DNA of 64,000 nt from positions 744,001 through 808,000 of the forward strand of contig CAVYFA010000001.1 in the NCBI GenBank assembly GCA_963767715.1, in the 5' to 3' direction. Positions 1 through 8,211 of this stretch are shown here, piece after piece (positions within the stretch are counted from its first letter, which is position 1; each line of letters begins with the position of its first letter). The stretch comes from CAVSXS01 sp963767715 (GTDB taxonomy: Bacteria; Chloroflexota; Ktedonobacteria; Ktedonobacterales; Ktedonobacteraceae). The position numbers and the translations under genes are program-made. The notes beneath the pieces were generated by a model that saw nothing but the letters and a program-made list of their open reading frames with translations, did no database searches and was not told the DNA's origin.

Positions 1-566
1 AGCGTCACCCACTCCCAGATGGTTGCCAGGATACCTTGCAGGTTCATTTCAGGAAGGATGTTGCTGGTGCTCGGCCCAACGATGGTAGTTCCAGAAAGAC
101 CGGTTGCCGATACGCCTACATTGAAGCCGATCAGCCCGTGTGTTACCTGCCCATCATCGTTGGCGACGGCGCTCCAACGCACTTCGTAGCTGCCCTGTGG
201 CAGTGTGGCTGGCGAAAGGAGCCGCGTATCTAGCTCTCTTGGATTGCCGTCCGGAATGATGCTGCCGCCATCGACCTCGCGTCCATCCGGCGAGCCTGCC
301 GGGGTAAAGACGAACACACGCGCGTTGCTGGCCGGGCTGATATCAGCGTTGAAAAAAATGCGAACGATGGAAGGCGCTGTAGAGATGGTCAGGCCATCCT
401 CCGGGTCGGAACCGATGACGAAGGCGTGCGCCTGCGCTGTCTGTGGCTGTGAGAAAAAAGGCAGCCAGCTCCAGGCGAGAAGGAGGCCAAGGCCGGCCAT
501 CACCGCCAGCGCGAATCTCAGGTAACGTTTTTGTCGCACAGTTCGCTTCGATGCATCGTTTCGCAT
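1..566 (-). CDS. CopC-domain protein, N-terminal part (cut by window edge)
   Basis: Translating the minus strand from the ATG at 564-566 gives an open frame that runs off the left edge. Residues about 17-45 form a basic-then-hydrophobic signal or anchor segment ending near AQAHAFV, so the mature protein would start with the histidine typical of CopC/YobA domains. The domain continues with the pattern HAFVIGSDPEDG, then LPQGSYEVRWSAVANDDGQ and THGLIGFNVG, the classic CopC beta-sandwich core. CopC proteins bind copper outside the cell and are often fused to CopD membrane segments; here only about 188 residues are visible, so a CopD fusion cannot be judged. The ribosome site (CAGGGC) is weak, so the start could lie elsewhere. 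Confidence 0.8.
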   Translation of the reverse strand, partial: MRNDASKRTVRQKRYLRFALAVMAGLGLLLAWSWLPFFSQPQTAQAHAFVIGSDPEDGLTISTAPSIVRIFFNADISPASNARVFVFTPAGSPDGREVDGGSIIPDGNPRELDTRLLSPATLPQGSYEVRWSAVANDDGQVTHGLIGFNVGVSATGLSGTTIVGPSTSNILPEMNLQGILATIWEWVT

Positions 567-647
567 GCCCTGAATTGTACATCTGTAGGTAAACCCGCGC
601 AAGAGGTATTCCACTCATGGGGAGCCCTCTTCACTGAGGAGGGGTAT

Positions 648-899
648 CTATCTCGTGAAGAGTCGGGCCACCGTTTTGCAGAGTCGAACGATGACATGCC
701 CTTTGAGATTCTCCCAATGCTCAAGGGACTTCACGATAAACCGCAACCCGGTGGTCTTACAGGCACACTGCACGGCGAATTCTGTGGCATAGACCGGATG
801 GCTCGCTGGCCCCAGGTGTTCGATGCCTACCACGACGATCATCTTTGGTGCCTCGCCTCGAATCTGCTCGGCAAGCTGTTCGGCTTCCTGCCAGTTCAT
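648..899 (-). CDS. small conserved hypothetical protein (83 aa)
   Basis: An open frame of 83 codons begins with an ATG preceded by AAGGGA about 8 nt upstream, which supports translation. The protein starts MNWQEAEQLAEQI and has a central hydrophobic beta-strand-like stretch (MIVVVGIEHLG), two cysteines (VQCACK) and a basic C-terminus. No signal peptide or membrane segment is apparent. I do not recognise the family. It lies on the same strand as the CopC-domain gene, 81 nt upstream of it, and could share its transcript. Confidence 0.55.
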   Translation of the reverse strand: MNWQEAEQLAEQIRGEAPKMIVVVGIEHLGPASHPVYATEFAVQCACKTTGLRFIVKSLEHWENLKGHVIVRLCKTVARLFTR

Positions 900-1088
900 A
901 TGGTCGTCCCTTTCTCACAAATATCCTGAGTGCAGCAATACGCACGTTCCACCTATGAAAGAGAAGAGCGGCTCTGCTCGTGTTTCCAGAACTGTAGGTA
1001 ATTATACCTTCCTATCCCTGCATACACAATGTACCTGATGGGGGGACTTTGTCGAGAGCCTTTGTAACCTTTGGCGCAGAAGTTTTGG

Positions 1089-1094
1089 TATAAT
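1089..1094 (+). promoter_or_regulatory. candidate -10 element of the glycosyltransferase gene
   Basis: A perfect TATAAT hexamer sits 35 nt before the glycosyltransferase ATG. No good -35 hexamer is seen at the usual spacing (TTGTAA lies 21 nt upstream), so this is a moderate call. The rest of the 230-nt gap 900-1129 shows no gene. Confidence 0.4.
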
Positions 1095-1129
1095 GATAGT
1101 AACAAACTACAGATAAAAGAGCAGAACGC

Positions 1130-2386
1130 ATGAAAAATCGCTCCTTGTTACACTCCTGGTCACGCCTGCTTCTCTGGTCCCATGTTGTCGGCGTGATCGG
1201 TTTTTATATCTTCCTCTGGCTGCGCACTTCACCAGACGATAAAGCGGAAACGAACACTCATCCAACGAAAAGTGCTTCTGATCCAGGTGGAGAACCCTTC
1301 GTCTCGATCATCGTTCCGGCACGCAACGAGGAGCGCAATATTCGCCGCTGCGTCACCTCGTTGCTGGAGCAAGACTACGGGAATTATGAGGTAATTGTCG
1401 TCGATGATGATTCGACGGATGGGACTGAGCATGTCCTGGATGAAATTGCTCAATTCCATCCTCAGCAAAATCGCCTGTACGTCCTGCGCCTGCGAGAGCT
1501 TCCTGAAGGATGGGCAGGCAAACCCCATGCTCTCCATGCCGGGGTGCAGGAGGCTCGCGGCGACTGGCTGCTCTTCACCGATGCTGATACCTGTCACGAA
1601 CCCTGTGCCCTGCGCAGCGCGATGACGCGGGCCACCGCCAACCAACTCGACCTTCTTTCGCTCGTCACGCGGCAAGAATTGCCGGGCTTCTGGAATAAAG
1701 TGCTCATGCCGATGGCCTACCTGGGCATCTCGATGCAGTATCCCATCAATAAGGTGAACGACCCGAACAGCAGCATCGCCATCGCCAACGGGCAGTTTAT
1801 CCTGATGCGGCGCTCAGTCTACGAGCGACTGGGTGGCTATGCGCGGCCAGACCTGCGCGAGACGCTGATCGATGATCGCGACCTGGCGCACGTGGTGAAG
1901 CAGTCGGGCTACCGCATGCGCTTTGTGGATGGGCGCGACCTCGTACATGTGCGTATGTACCAGGGTTTGAAGGAGACCTGGCGCGGCTGGCGCAAAAACG
2001 TCTACCTGGGCACCCGCGGCGGCATCTCCTTCATGCTGCTGCAATTGATCGGGCTGCCGCTGGTCTCCATCGTCCCGTTCCTCTTGCCGGCGCTGGTCTG
2101 GCTGCTGCGTCTATTCCCGGCATATCGCAGGCGGCATGGCAGCGTCACCATCACCGAGGCATGCCAGGCGACAGCAATGGAGTTGAGCCTGCTGCTGGCC
2201 TATCGCCGTTGGATCGATAGGGAATTGGATGTGCCCTGGTACTACGCCTTGACACATCCTCTGGCCGGCGCGGTCTTCGAGGGCATCCTGGCACAATCGA
2301 CCTGGCGCATCCTCAGCGGCAGGGGCGTCGATTGGCGCGGGCGGCAATATTACCATCAGGTCGCACCTGCACGTAAACCGCTGTGA
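1130..2386 (+). CDS. family 2 glycosyltransferase, membrane-bound, HpnB/CrtQ-like
   Basis: The 418-residue protein opens with a hydrophobic segment (about residues 10-28), followed by a GT-A fold: SIIVPARNEERNIRRC, the nucleotide-binding VVDDDSTDGT, and the metal-binding FTDADT. The acceptor-side region contains DDRDLAHVVKQ and RGWRKN, and hydrophobic helices follow (about 300-325 and near 365). This layout matches the glycosyltransferases found in hopanoid (HpnB) and carotenoid (CrtQ/CruC) pathways, which transfer a sugar from a nucleotide donor at the membrane. No hopanoid or carotenoid genes are adjacent, so the acceptor is unknown. The gene is monocistronic and converges on the next minus-strand gene with a 7-nt gap. 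Confidence 0.85.
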   Translation: MKNRSLLHSWSRLLLWSHVVGVIGFYIFLWLRTSPDDKAETNTHPTKSASDPGGEPFVSIIVPARNEERNIRRCVTSLLEQDYGNYEVIVVDDDSTDGTEHVLDEIAQFHPQQNRLYVLRLRELPEGWAGKPHALHAGVQEARGDWLLFTDADTCHEPCALRSAMTRATANQLDLLSLVTRQELPGFWNKVLMPMAYLGISMQYPINKVNDPNSSIAIANGQFILMRRSVYERLGGYARPDLRETLIDDRDLAHVVKQSGYRMRFVDGRDLVHVRMYQGLKETWRGWRKNVYLGTRGGISFMLLQLIGLPLVSIVPFLLPALVWLLRLFPAYRRRHGSVTITEACQATAMELSLLLAYRRWIDRELDVPWYYALTHPLAGAVFEGILAQSTWRILSGRGVDWRGRQYYHQVAPARKPL

Positions 2387-2393
2387 CCCGTTC

Positions 2394-2816
2394 CTACGGT
2401 TGCGCGACGCGGTAGGCTTCCTCGGCCTGCACCAGCTCCTCGTAAGCAAGACGAGCGACCTTTCGAGCCTCAAACAGGGCTTTGTTGGCCTCGGATTGTT
2501 TGTGCAGGAGTTCCTCCATCAGAGTGCCACTGAGATCTGCCTGGACCAGGATGGAAATGCTGCCGGCAAGGTCTTGCGCTCGATTGCTTGCCAGGCGGAC
2601 GGCCGAATCCGCCATTTGCCACGCTTCCCTGGCCTCTATCAAGACCTGTTCGGGCGACTTTGAGGCAGGAACCTGCTGCGCAACTTCTGCCTGCGCCATG
2701 TGCCCGGTCTGCTCAGGCGGGGGCACCGGTTCCGTCTGCTCGGCCCGCTCTCCCTCTTCTTCCTGCTCCCCCTGTTCTCCCTGTTCTTCCTGCTCAATCT
2801 GGCCGATCTTTTCCAT
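2394..2816 (-). CDS. acidic coiled-coil protein of unknown function
   Basis: The 140-residue product begins with a Glu/Gln-rich low-complexity region (about residues 5-45) followed by an Ala/Glu/Leu-rich helical region from about residue 52 with heptad-like spacing. No known domain, signal peptide or membrane segment is seen. Its start lies 23 nt inside the 3-prime end of the upstream gene in another frame, suggesting translational coupling; no clear ribosome site precedes the ATG. It is probably a partner of the upstream coiled-coil protein, but no function can be assigned. Confidence 0.6.
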   Translation of the reverse strand: MEKIGQIEQEEQGEQGEQEEEGERAEQTEPVPPPEQTGHMAQAEVAQQVPASKSPEQVLIEAREAWQMADSAVRLASNRAQDLAGSISILVQADLSGTLMEELLHKQSEANKALFEARKVARLAYEELVQAEEAYRVAQP

Positions 2817-3513
2817 CTTCGTACGTTATATCAGCTTCACTATCGGCAGGTGTTTCCTGTTCGTTGGTTAACAGGGCCGAAAGAATTTCTTCGGTAGTCC
2901 CGGCGGTCGTCTCGGAGGTAACAGGCTCGACGAACTGGTGCAGCTCCTCACCTGTGCTGGTTGCGCCGGTCGGAATGAGTTCACAAGAGATCTCGTGCTC
3001 AGCCGGACCTTCGTCAATGGCTTCCCCTGCTGTGGTCAGGGCTGGACCCGTGTTATCACCCTCGGTTGAAGCAGCCGGGAAAGGCAGCAGTTCTGGCGTC
3101 ACATGAACTTCAGGCTCAAAGATGTCTTCTTCAACTTCCTCTGCTGCGGGATTGATCTCCGGTACCGGTGTATCCACCGTCGCGACGCCCAGCAGCGTAT
3201 CCTGCTTCAAAGTATCCATCGGCGTGTGCCCGTTGGCGGCATAGTCGCTGACCGGTTCTCCTGAGCCGGTTGGAAGCTCCGCCTGTTCGGCTCTGATCTC
3301 TGAGATGCGCTGTTCCAGGCGCCGGATGCGTGCCTTACGCCGCTCCAGTTTAGCCTGGGCGCGCTGGTAACGTTCGAGCGCACGCGCCTCAGCCTCTTGC
3401 GCCTCGCTCAGGCGTTCGAGCAGGCGCCGCTCCTGTTTATGTAATTTATGCGCCAGGTGCGCATCCATGATGGTTTGTGGTCCTTCTTCGATATAGACGT
3501 TCTGGTTATCCAT
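2794..3513 (-). CDS. coiled-coil protein with acidic C-terminal tail
   Basis: The 239-residue protein is preceded by a good ribosome site (AGGAG, about 7 nt from the ATG). Residues about 20-78 form a strongly charged coiled coil rich in Arg, Glu, Ala and Leu (KLHKQERRLLERLSEAQEAE and onward). The remaining 160 residues are acidic, rich in Glu, Thr and Pro, and probably disordered. No enzymatic motif is present. It lies head-to-head with pstS, so the 246-nt gap 3514-3759 carries both promoters. The overlap with the downstream coiled-coil gene suggests the two proteins act together. The function is unknown. Confidence 0.65.
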   Translation of the reverse strand: MDNQNVYIEEGPQTIMDAHLAHKLHKQERRLLERLSEAQEAEARALERYQRAQAKLERRKARIRRLEQRISEIRAEQAELPTGSGEPVSDYAANGHTPMDTLKQDTLLGVATVDTPVPEINPAAEEVEEDIFEPEVHVTPELLPFPAASTEGDNTGPALTTAGEAIDEGPAEHEISCELIPTGATSTGEELHQFVEPVTSETTAGTTEEILSALLTNEQETPADSEADITYEDGKDRPD

Positions 3514-3618
3514 ATACTACTCCTACTAATTATGCTCACTACAGATGTAAACGAGGAAGGCAACGAACAATATCGATACATGAGAAGGATGTACTTTTAC
3601 CTATCCCTCTAGCAAAGT

Positions 3619-3657
3619 TTAACACTCTCTTAACCTATCCATAAAGCACGGTTAATA
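3619..3657 (+). promoter_or_regulatory. candidate PHO box (TTAAC repeats, 11-bp phase)
   Basis: TTAACA at 3619-3624, TTAACC at 3630-3635 and TTAATA at 3652-3657 lie on an 11-bp register upstream of pstS. Direct repeats of TTAACA-like units with about one helical turn spacing are the known binding pattern of PhoP/PhoB response regulators. The pst cluster downstream ends in just such a regulator, so phosphate-starvation control is a reasonable inference. Confidence 0.5.
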
Positions 3658-3759
3658 TCGGGGTGATACGGTAGAGATGGAACGACAACAGGAGAGATGA
3701 GACCTGTTGCAAGTCGATAGATATTACGCATTGCTCGTAGGAAGCGAGCAGGAGGAATT

Positions 3760-4882
3760 ATGCAGAAGCGTTCACGTACGACGATCTTGTTAGGGGTCGC
3801 GGTGCTGGTGAGCCTTATCATTTCGGCCTGTGGGAGTAGCGGCACTGGCGGTGGCGGGAATGGAACATCCACAGCGAGCTGCCCCTCGGTCTCCGGGCTG
3901 ACCGGTGCCGGGTCCACCTTTGATAACCCGCTGTTCTCGCAGATGTTCGCGCCATCCAACTACCCGACGTCCAAGTGCGGCGTCAACGTCAACTACCAGT
4001 CGGTCGGCAGCGGCGCCGGCATTAACCAGTTGCTGGCCCACACCGTGGACTTTGGCGCGACGGACACACCTCTGACCGATGCACAGGAAGCCGAGAGCAC
4101 CAGCGGAACGATCATCCACGTCCCGGTCACGCTGGGCGCCGTGGCTATGTCCTACAACCTCGCGGGCGTCTCAGGGCACCTCAATCTGACGCCGGCCATC
4201 ATCGCCGGGGTGTACCTCGGCACGATCACCTCGTGGAGTGACCCCTCCATCAAGGCCGCCAACTCCGGCGTCACGCTCCCGAACGAGAAGATTACGATCA
4301 TTCACCGCTCCGACGGCAGCGGCACTACAGGTATCTTCACGCACTACCTGAGCGCCGTGAGTAGCACCTGGTCCTCAAAGGTCGGTGCGGCCACCACCGT
4401 CAACTGGCCCGTCGGCGTTGGCGGCAAGGGCAGCGCGGGCGTCGCCGCGGCGATCAAAAGCACCGTCTGGGGCCATCGGCTACGTGGAACTGGCGTACGT
4501 GCTCCAGAACAACCTCTCCTATGCCGCCGTCCAGAATGCCAACATGAAGTACGTCCTGCCCTCGCTCGATGGAGCCAAGGCGGATGCGGAAAATGTGACG
4601 AACATTCCCGCCGACTTGCGATTCTTCATCGTCAATGCCCCGGGAGACGCCTCCTACCCCATTTCGGGCTACTCGTGGGTGGTCGTGTACCAGAAGCAGA
4701 GCAATACCAACAAGGGCGAAGCCGTCGCGAACATGCTGTGGTGGATGACGCACGAAGGTCAGCAGTTCGCCACGCCGCTCGACTACGTGCCGCTGCCTGC
4801 TACCATTGTGACAAAAGATGAGGCCCAGATCAAGTCGATGATGTGCGGCAGCGCCTCGTGCTATACCGGGATTGTCAGCTAG
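3760..4882 (+). pseudogene. pstS: phosphate ABC transporter substrate-binding lipoprotein PstS, interrupted by a +1 frameshift
   Basis: The first frame (3760 to about 4465) has a lipoprotein signal peptide with lipobox ISAC at residues 21-24, then PstS hallmarks: GLTGAGSTFDNPLFSQMF, VNYQSVGSGAGINQ, DFGATDTPLTD and IHRSDGSGTTGIFTHYLS, which line the phosphate site. At about 4465 the reading frame shifts. The proper continuation GAIGYVELAYVLQNN lies one base on and runs to a stop at 4882. Removing one base near 4465 restores a normal-length PstS of about 373 residues. The uninterrupted first frame would run on to 4821 with a nonsense tail. The protein would be an extracytoplasmic anchor feeding PstC/PstA. 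Either the gene is dead or the base is an assembly error; the rest of the operon is largely intact, which favours error or a very recent mutation. Confidence 0.85.
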
Positions 4883-4938
4883 TTGAGCCACCAGAAGAGC
4901 GGGAAGGATATGCCTTCGTGCTCTTCCACAACAGGGCG

Positions 4939-4988
4939 ACGCGTTCCTGCGAGCCGGCGGGCGCACCAGCGCGAGCGCGGGAACGCGT
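4939..4988 (+). terminator. inverted repeat between pstS and pstC
   Basis: ACGCGTTCC at 4939-4947 pairs perfectly with GGAACGCGT at 4980-4988 around a GC-rich loop. There is no T-run, so it is more likely an attenuator or mRNA-stabilising hairpin than a full terminator. Such a structure would let pstS be expressed more strongly than the membrane components, which is common in pst operons. Confidence 0.45.
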
Positions 4989-5049
4989 TACCTTTCGACA
5001 TAAAGAGTCAGTGCCTCTATCCTGGTGCGCCTAATGAAAGTGGTGTTGC

Positions 5050-6027
5050 ATGCAACAGAGCCTTTCCGGGGTGAGGAGCGTGGCGCGGGTCCTCGGCGGG
5101 AGTGGGCGCCGGCTCAGCGATACGCTCTTCCGCGGGTTCACCCTGCTGCTCGTCCTGGTGGTGGTGGCGGTGATTGTGGCGGTTGCCTGGGTGCTCGTCG
5201 TCAATTCGATGCCGACTATCCAGGCCTTCGGATGGAGCTTCCTCACCAACACGGCCTTTGATCCCGTCCACAACATCTTCGGGGTAGGCCCGGCCATCTT
5301 CGGGACGCTGGTGACCTCGGCCTTCGCCATCCTCTTCGCCGTGCCCATCGGGGTGGGCACGGCCATCTTCCTCGTCGATTTCTGCCCGCGTGCGCTGAAG
5401 CAGCCCCTGGCCTTCCTCGTCGAGTTGCTGGCCGCTGTGCCGAGCGTCATCTACGGCTTCTTCGGCTTCCTGGTTCTTGCCCCGTGGATGCAATCGACGG
5501 GGGAGCCCTGGCTGCAGAAGTATCTGGGCTTTTTGCCGTTCTTCCAGGGATCGTTTAGCGGACTGAGTATCTTTACCGCGGGGGTAATCCTGGTCATCAT
5601 GGTGCTGCCGCTCATCACCAGCGTCTCGCGCGAGGTGATCCTGACGACGCCGACCGCGCAGCGCGAGGCGCTGCTGGCATTGGGAGCCACGCGCTGGGAA
5701 GTCATCCGACACGCGGTGCTGCCCTTCGCGCGCATCGGCATTACCGGCGGGGTGATCCTGGCGCTGGGCCGCGCGCTCGGCGAAACGATGGCCGTGACGA
5801 TGGTGATTGGCAACCAGGCCTCACACATCAGCCCCAGCCTTTTCAGCACCGGCTATACGCTCTCGAGCGTGATTGCGAACCAGTTCGGCGAAGCCACCCC
5901 CGGCCTCTTCTTCTCGGCGGTGATCGAAGCCGGCCTGCTGGTCTTCATCATCACCCTGCTGGCCAATATCCTGGCGCGTTTGCTGATCTACCGGATGGGC
6001 CACCGGGTAGGAGGGCTTGTCACATGA
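5050..6027 (+). CDS. pstC: phosphate ABC transporter permease PstC
   Basis: The 325-residue protein has an N-terminal membrane segment (about 28-52) and a permease domain with further segments. It carries the conserved cytoplasmic loop REALLALGATRWEVIRHAVLP (EAA motif, contact with the ATPase) followed by RALGETMAVTMVIGN, both diagnostic for PstC. With PstA it forms the membrane channel for phosphate. It lies 167 nt downstream of pstS and overlaps the ATG at 6024 by 4 nt, so translation of pstA is probably coupled to it. Confidence 0.93.
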   Translation: MQQSLSGVRSVARVLGGSGRRLSDTLFRGFTLLLVLVVVAVIVAVAWVLVVNSMPTIQAFGWSFLTNTAFDPVHNIFGVGPAIFGTLVTSAFAILFAVPIGVGTAIFLVDFCPRALKQPLAFLVELLAAVPSVIYGFFGFLVLAPWMQSTGEPWLQKYLGFLPFFQGSFSGLSIFTAGVILVIMVLPLITSVSREVILTTPTAQREALLALGATRWEVIRHAVLPFARIGITGGVILALGRALGETMAVTMVIGNQASHISPSLFSTGYTLSSVIANQFGEATPGLFFSAVIEAGLLVFIITLLANILARLLIYRMGHRVGGLVT

Positions 6028-6930
6028 GTGCTGTGCTCGAAAAGCCGCCAGGCAGCCAACCCGTTTCAGGCGCCGCGCACTGCGCACAACGCGCGTCGGC
6101 GCGCCGCCAATTATGCCATTGTCGCCCTCTCGCTCCTGGCGACGGCCTTTGCCGTGGCGGTGCTCTTGTACTTGCTGTTCTATGTGCTGCGCCAGGGGCT
6201 GCCCTACATCAACCTGGACCTGTTCACCAAGATCCCCACGCCCAATGGCGAGCCCGGCGGTGGTCTCGGCCCGGCTATCCAGGGGACGCTGATCATGGTC
6301 GGCCTGGCCTCGCTCATCGGCATCCCGCTGGGCCTGTTTGTGGGCATCTATCTCTCCGAGTTCGGGAAGCATGGGGCCATACCCATGGGCGTGCGCTTCC
6401 TGGTCGATGTGCTGACCGGCGTCCCGACCATCATCTTCGGCCTGTTTATCTGGATCATACTCGTCGTGCCGCAGCAGTCGTTTTCAGGCCTGGCGGGTGG
6501 CGCGGCGCTGTCCATTATCATGATCCCGATCGTGGCGCGCACCTCGGAGGAGGTGCTGCGCCTGGTGCCCACAGAAATGCGCGAGGCCTCGCTGGCCCTG
6601 GGCGCGACCGAGTCCCGCACTATCCTGCGCGTGGTCATCCCGGCTGCCAAGAGCGGCATCATCACCGGCATCGTGCTGGCCATGGCGCGCGTCGCGGGTG
6701 AGACTGCCCCGCTGTTGATGACGGCTTTCGGTACCCAGTTCTTCAACGCCGACATCACCCAGCCCATGGACGCGCTGCCGCTGCGTATCTTCAACTTCGC
6801 GGAGAGCCCCTACCAGGCGCAGATCAACCAGGGCTACGCGGGTGCGGTTGTCCTGATCGTGCTCATTGTACTGACCTCGTTCTCAATCCGCTGGGCAACG
6901 GGAGGCTTTAAAAGCGGTGTACGCCGCTAG
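6028..6930 (+). CDS. pstA: phosphate ABC transporter permease PstA
   Basis: The 300-residue frame has six predicted membrane segments, the EAA loop REASLALGATESRTILRVVIP, and ARVAGETAPLLMTAFG, all typical of PstA, the second membrane subunit of the phosphate importer. The start is uncertain. The ribosome site AGGAGG at 6009-6014 is ideally spaced for the ATG at 6024, which overlaps the pstC stop. That ATG, however, opens a different frame (MSAVLEKPPGSQP). The PstA frame itself begins with a GTG at 6028. A small indel between about 6030 and 6110 would join the better start to the rest of the protein. Even so, an intact GTG-started PstA can be read as it stands. Confidence 0.88.
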   Translation: MLCSKSRQAANPFQAPRTAHNARRRAANYAIVALSLLATAFAVAVLLYLLFYVLRQGLPYINLDLFTKIPTPNGEPGGGLGPAIQGTLIMVGLASLIGIPLGLFVGIYLSEFGKHGAIPMGVRFLVDVLTGVPTIIFGLFIWIILVVPQQSFSGLAGGAALSIIMIPIVARTSEEVLRLVPTEMREASLALGATESRTILRVVIPAAKSGIITGIVLAMARVAGETAPLLMTAFGTQFFNADITQPMDALPLRIFNFAESPYQAQINQGYAGAVVLIVLIVLTSFSIRWATGGFKSGVRR

Positions 6931-7059
6931 CTGTCCCTGGTAATGGAGCGGCTTGGAGGGCTGCACTAAAATACACATCTGTAGGGGCGAGGGTGGAGGA
7001 GTGGAGGAGTGGATGGGTGGTGGGCCTTTATGGTCGTCCGCCGTCGGAAGGAGCAAGCC

Positions 7060-7812
7060 GTGTCAATCGAAGTTCATCATCTGAATGTCTGGTACGGGCG
7101 CTCGCAGGCGCTTTACGATATCAACCTCTCGTTCGAATCGCTCGGCGCGACGGCCATCATTGGCCCGTCGGGCTGCGGGAAATCGACGTTTGTACGCTGC
7201 CTCAATCGCATGCACGAGGAGACCGAAGGGGGCCACGTGGAAGGTGAGGTGCTCATCGACGGCGTCAACATCTACGCCCGGCAGATTCAGCCGATGTATG
7301 TGCGGCGCCGCATCGGGATGGTGTTCCAGCGTCCCAACCCCATCCCGACTCTCAGCATCTACGAGAATGTGGCGCTCGGCCCGCGCCTCAACGGGATGGC
7401 GCGGGGGGCTGTCCTCAAAGAGATTGTCGAACGCAGTCTCAGGCAGGCAGCGCTGTGGAACGAGACCAAAGACCGGCTGGGTGAGCCCGCCGGGCAACTG
7501 TCGGGTGGGCAGCAGCAGCGGCTGTGCATCGCCCGCGCGCTGGCCATCGAACCGCGCGTGCTGCTCATGGACGAACCGGCCTCCGCGCTCGACCCTATCT
7601 CGACCTTTCAGGTCGAGGAACTCATCAACCATCTCAAAAGCGCCTACCCGGTTATCGTCGTGACGCACAATATGCAGCAGGCGGGGCGCATCGCCGACCA
7701 GACCGCGTTCTTCCTCCAGGGGAAGTTGATCGAGGTCGGTGAGACCACGGCCTTCTTTTCGCATCCCGTCCAAAAGGAAACCGAGGATTATATCACCGGG
7801 CGCTTTAGTTAA
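7060..7812 (+). CDS. pstB: phosphate ABC transporter ATP-binding protein PstB (first copy)
   Basis: I place the start at the GTG at 7060, six nt after AAGGAG; the frame is open further upstream to 7009, but the added residues do not resemble PstB. The 250-residue ATPase has Walker A GPSGCGKS at residues 35-42, FQRPNPIPTLSIYENV (Q-loop, PstB-specific), the signature LSGGQQQR, Walker B VLLMDEPAS and the switch THNMQQ. It powers phosphate import through PstCA. A second, divergent copy follows at 8212, separated by a small unknown gene. Confidence 0.93.
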   Translation: MSIEVHHLNVWYGRSQALYDINLSFESLGATAIIGPSGCGKSTFVRCLNRMHEETEGGHVEGEVLIDGVNIYARQIQPMYVRRRIGMVFQRPNPIPTLSIYENVALGPRLNGMARGAVLKEIVERSLRQAALWNETKDRLGEPAGQLSGGQQQRLCIARALAIEPRVLLMDEPASALDPISTFQVEELINHLKSAYPVIVVTHNMQQAGRIADQTAFFLQGKLIEVGETTAFFSHPVQKETEDYITGRFS

Positions 7813-7870
7813 TGGAGTACTGAGAGACCGTTCTACAAGCTTTCGCTAGCAATCAAGGAGAATAACCGCT

Positions 7871-8110
7871 ATGCATGCTTCGACCGATCCACTGGCCACA
7901 GGTGCGACTACCGGGACCGGGCTTCCCGAGGGTGCCTCCATCTTCTCCCGAAAAGTCGCGCGCAGTGGGCACATCTCCTATGAAGGCCGCCCCTATTTTA
8001 TCAGTAAGGCGCTGGCCGGTCGCTACATCCGTTTGGTGGTCGTGGCTGATCGTCTGATTGTGGATGCGGCTATCCCCTTGCATAAAGAGTATACTCTCGC
8101 TACAATGTGA
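7871..8110 (+). CDS. small conserved-looking protein inserted between two pstB genes
   Basis: The 79-codon frame has a strong ribosome site (AAGGAG, 10 nt before the ATG) and is codirectional with the pst genes. The C-terminal half (RSGHISYEGRPYFISKALAG and RLVVVADRLIVDAA) looks like a small beta-barrel and resembles the C-terminal beta domain of Mu-type transposases. No catalytic part is present. It may be a captured fragment or a small regulatory partner of the transporter. Function unknown. Confidence 0.55.
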   Translation: MHASTDPLATGATTGTGLPEGASIFSRKVARSGHISYEGRPYFISKALAGRYIRLVVVADRLIVDAAIPLHKEYTLATM

Positions 8111-8211
8111 GCAGCGATGGGCTCATAGGAGCACCGGGTGCTCAGGAAAGGCATGCATCCCCATCACCCCTGTTCCCTTTGCGCGATTCCGGTGAGGAAT
8201 GAGGAGAAGTT

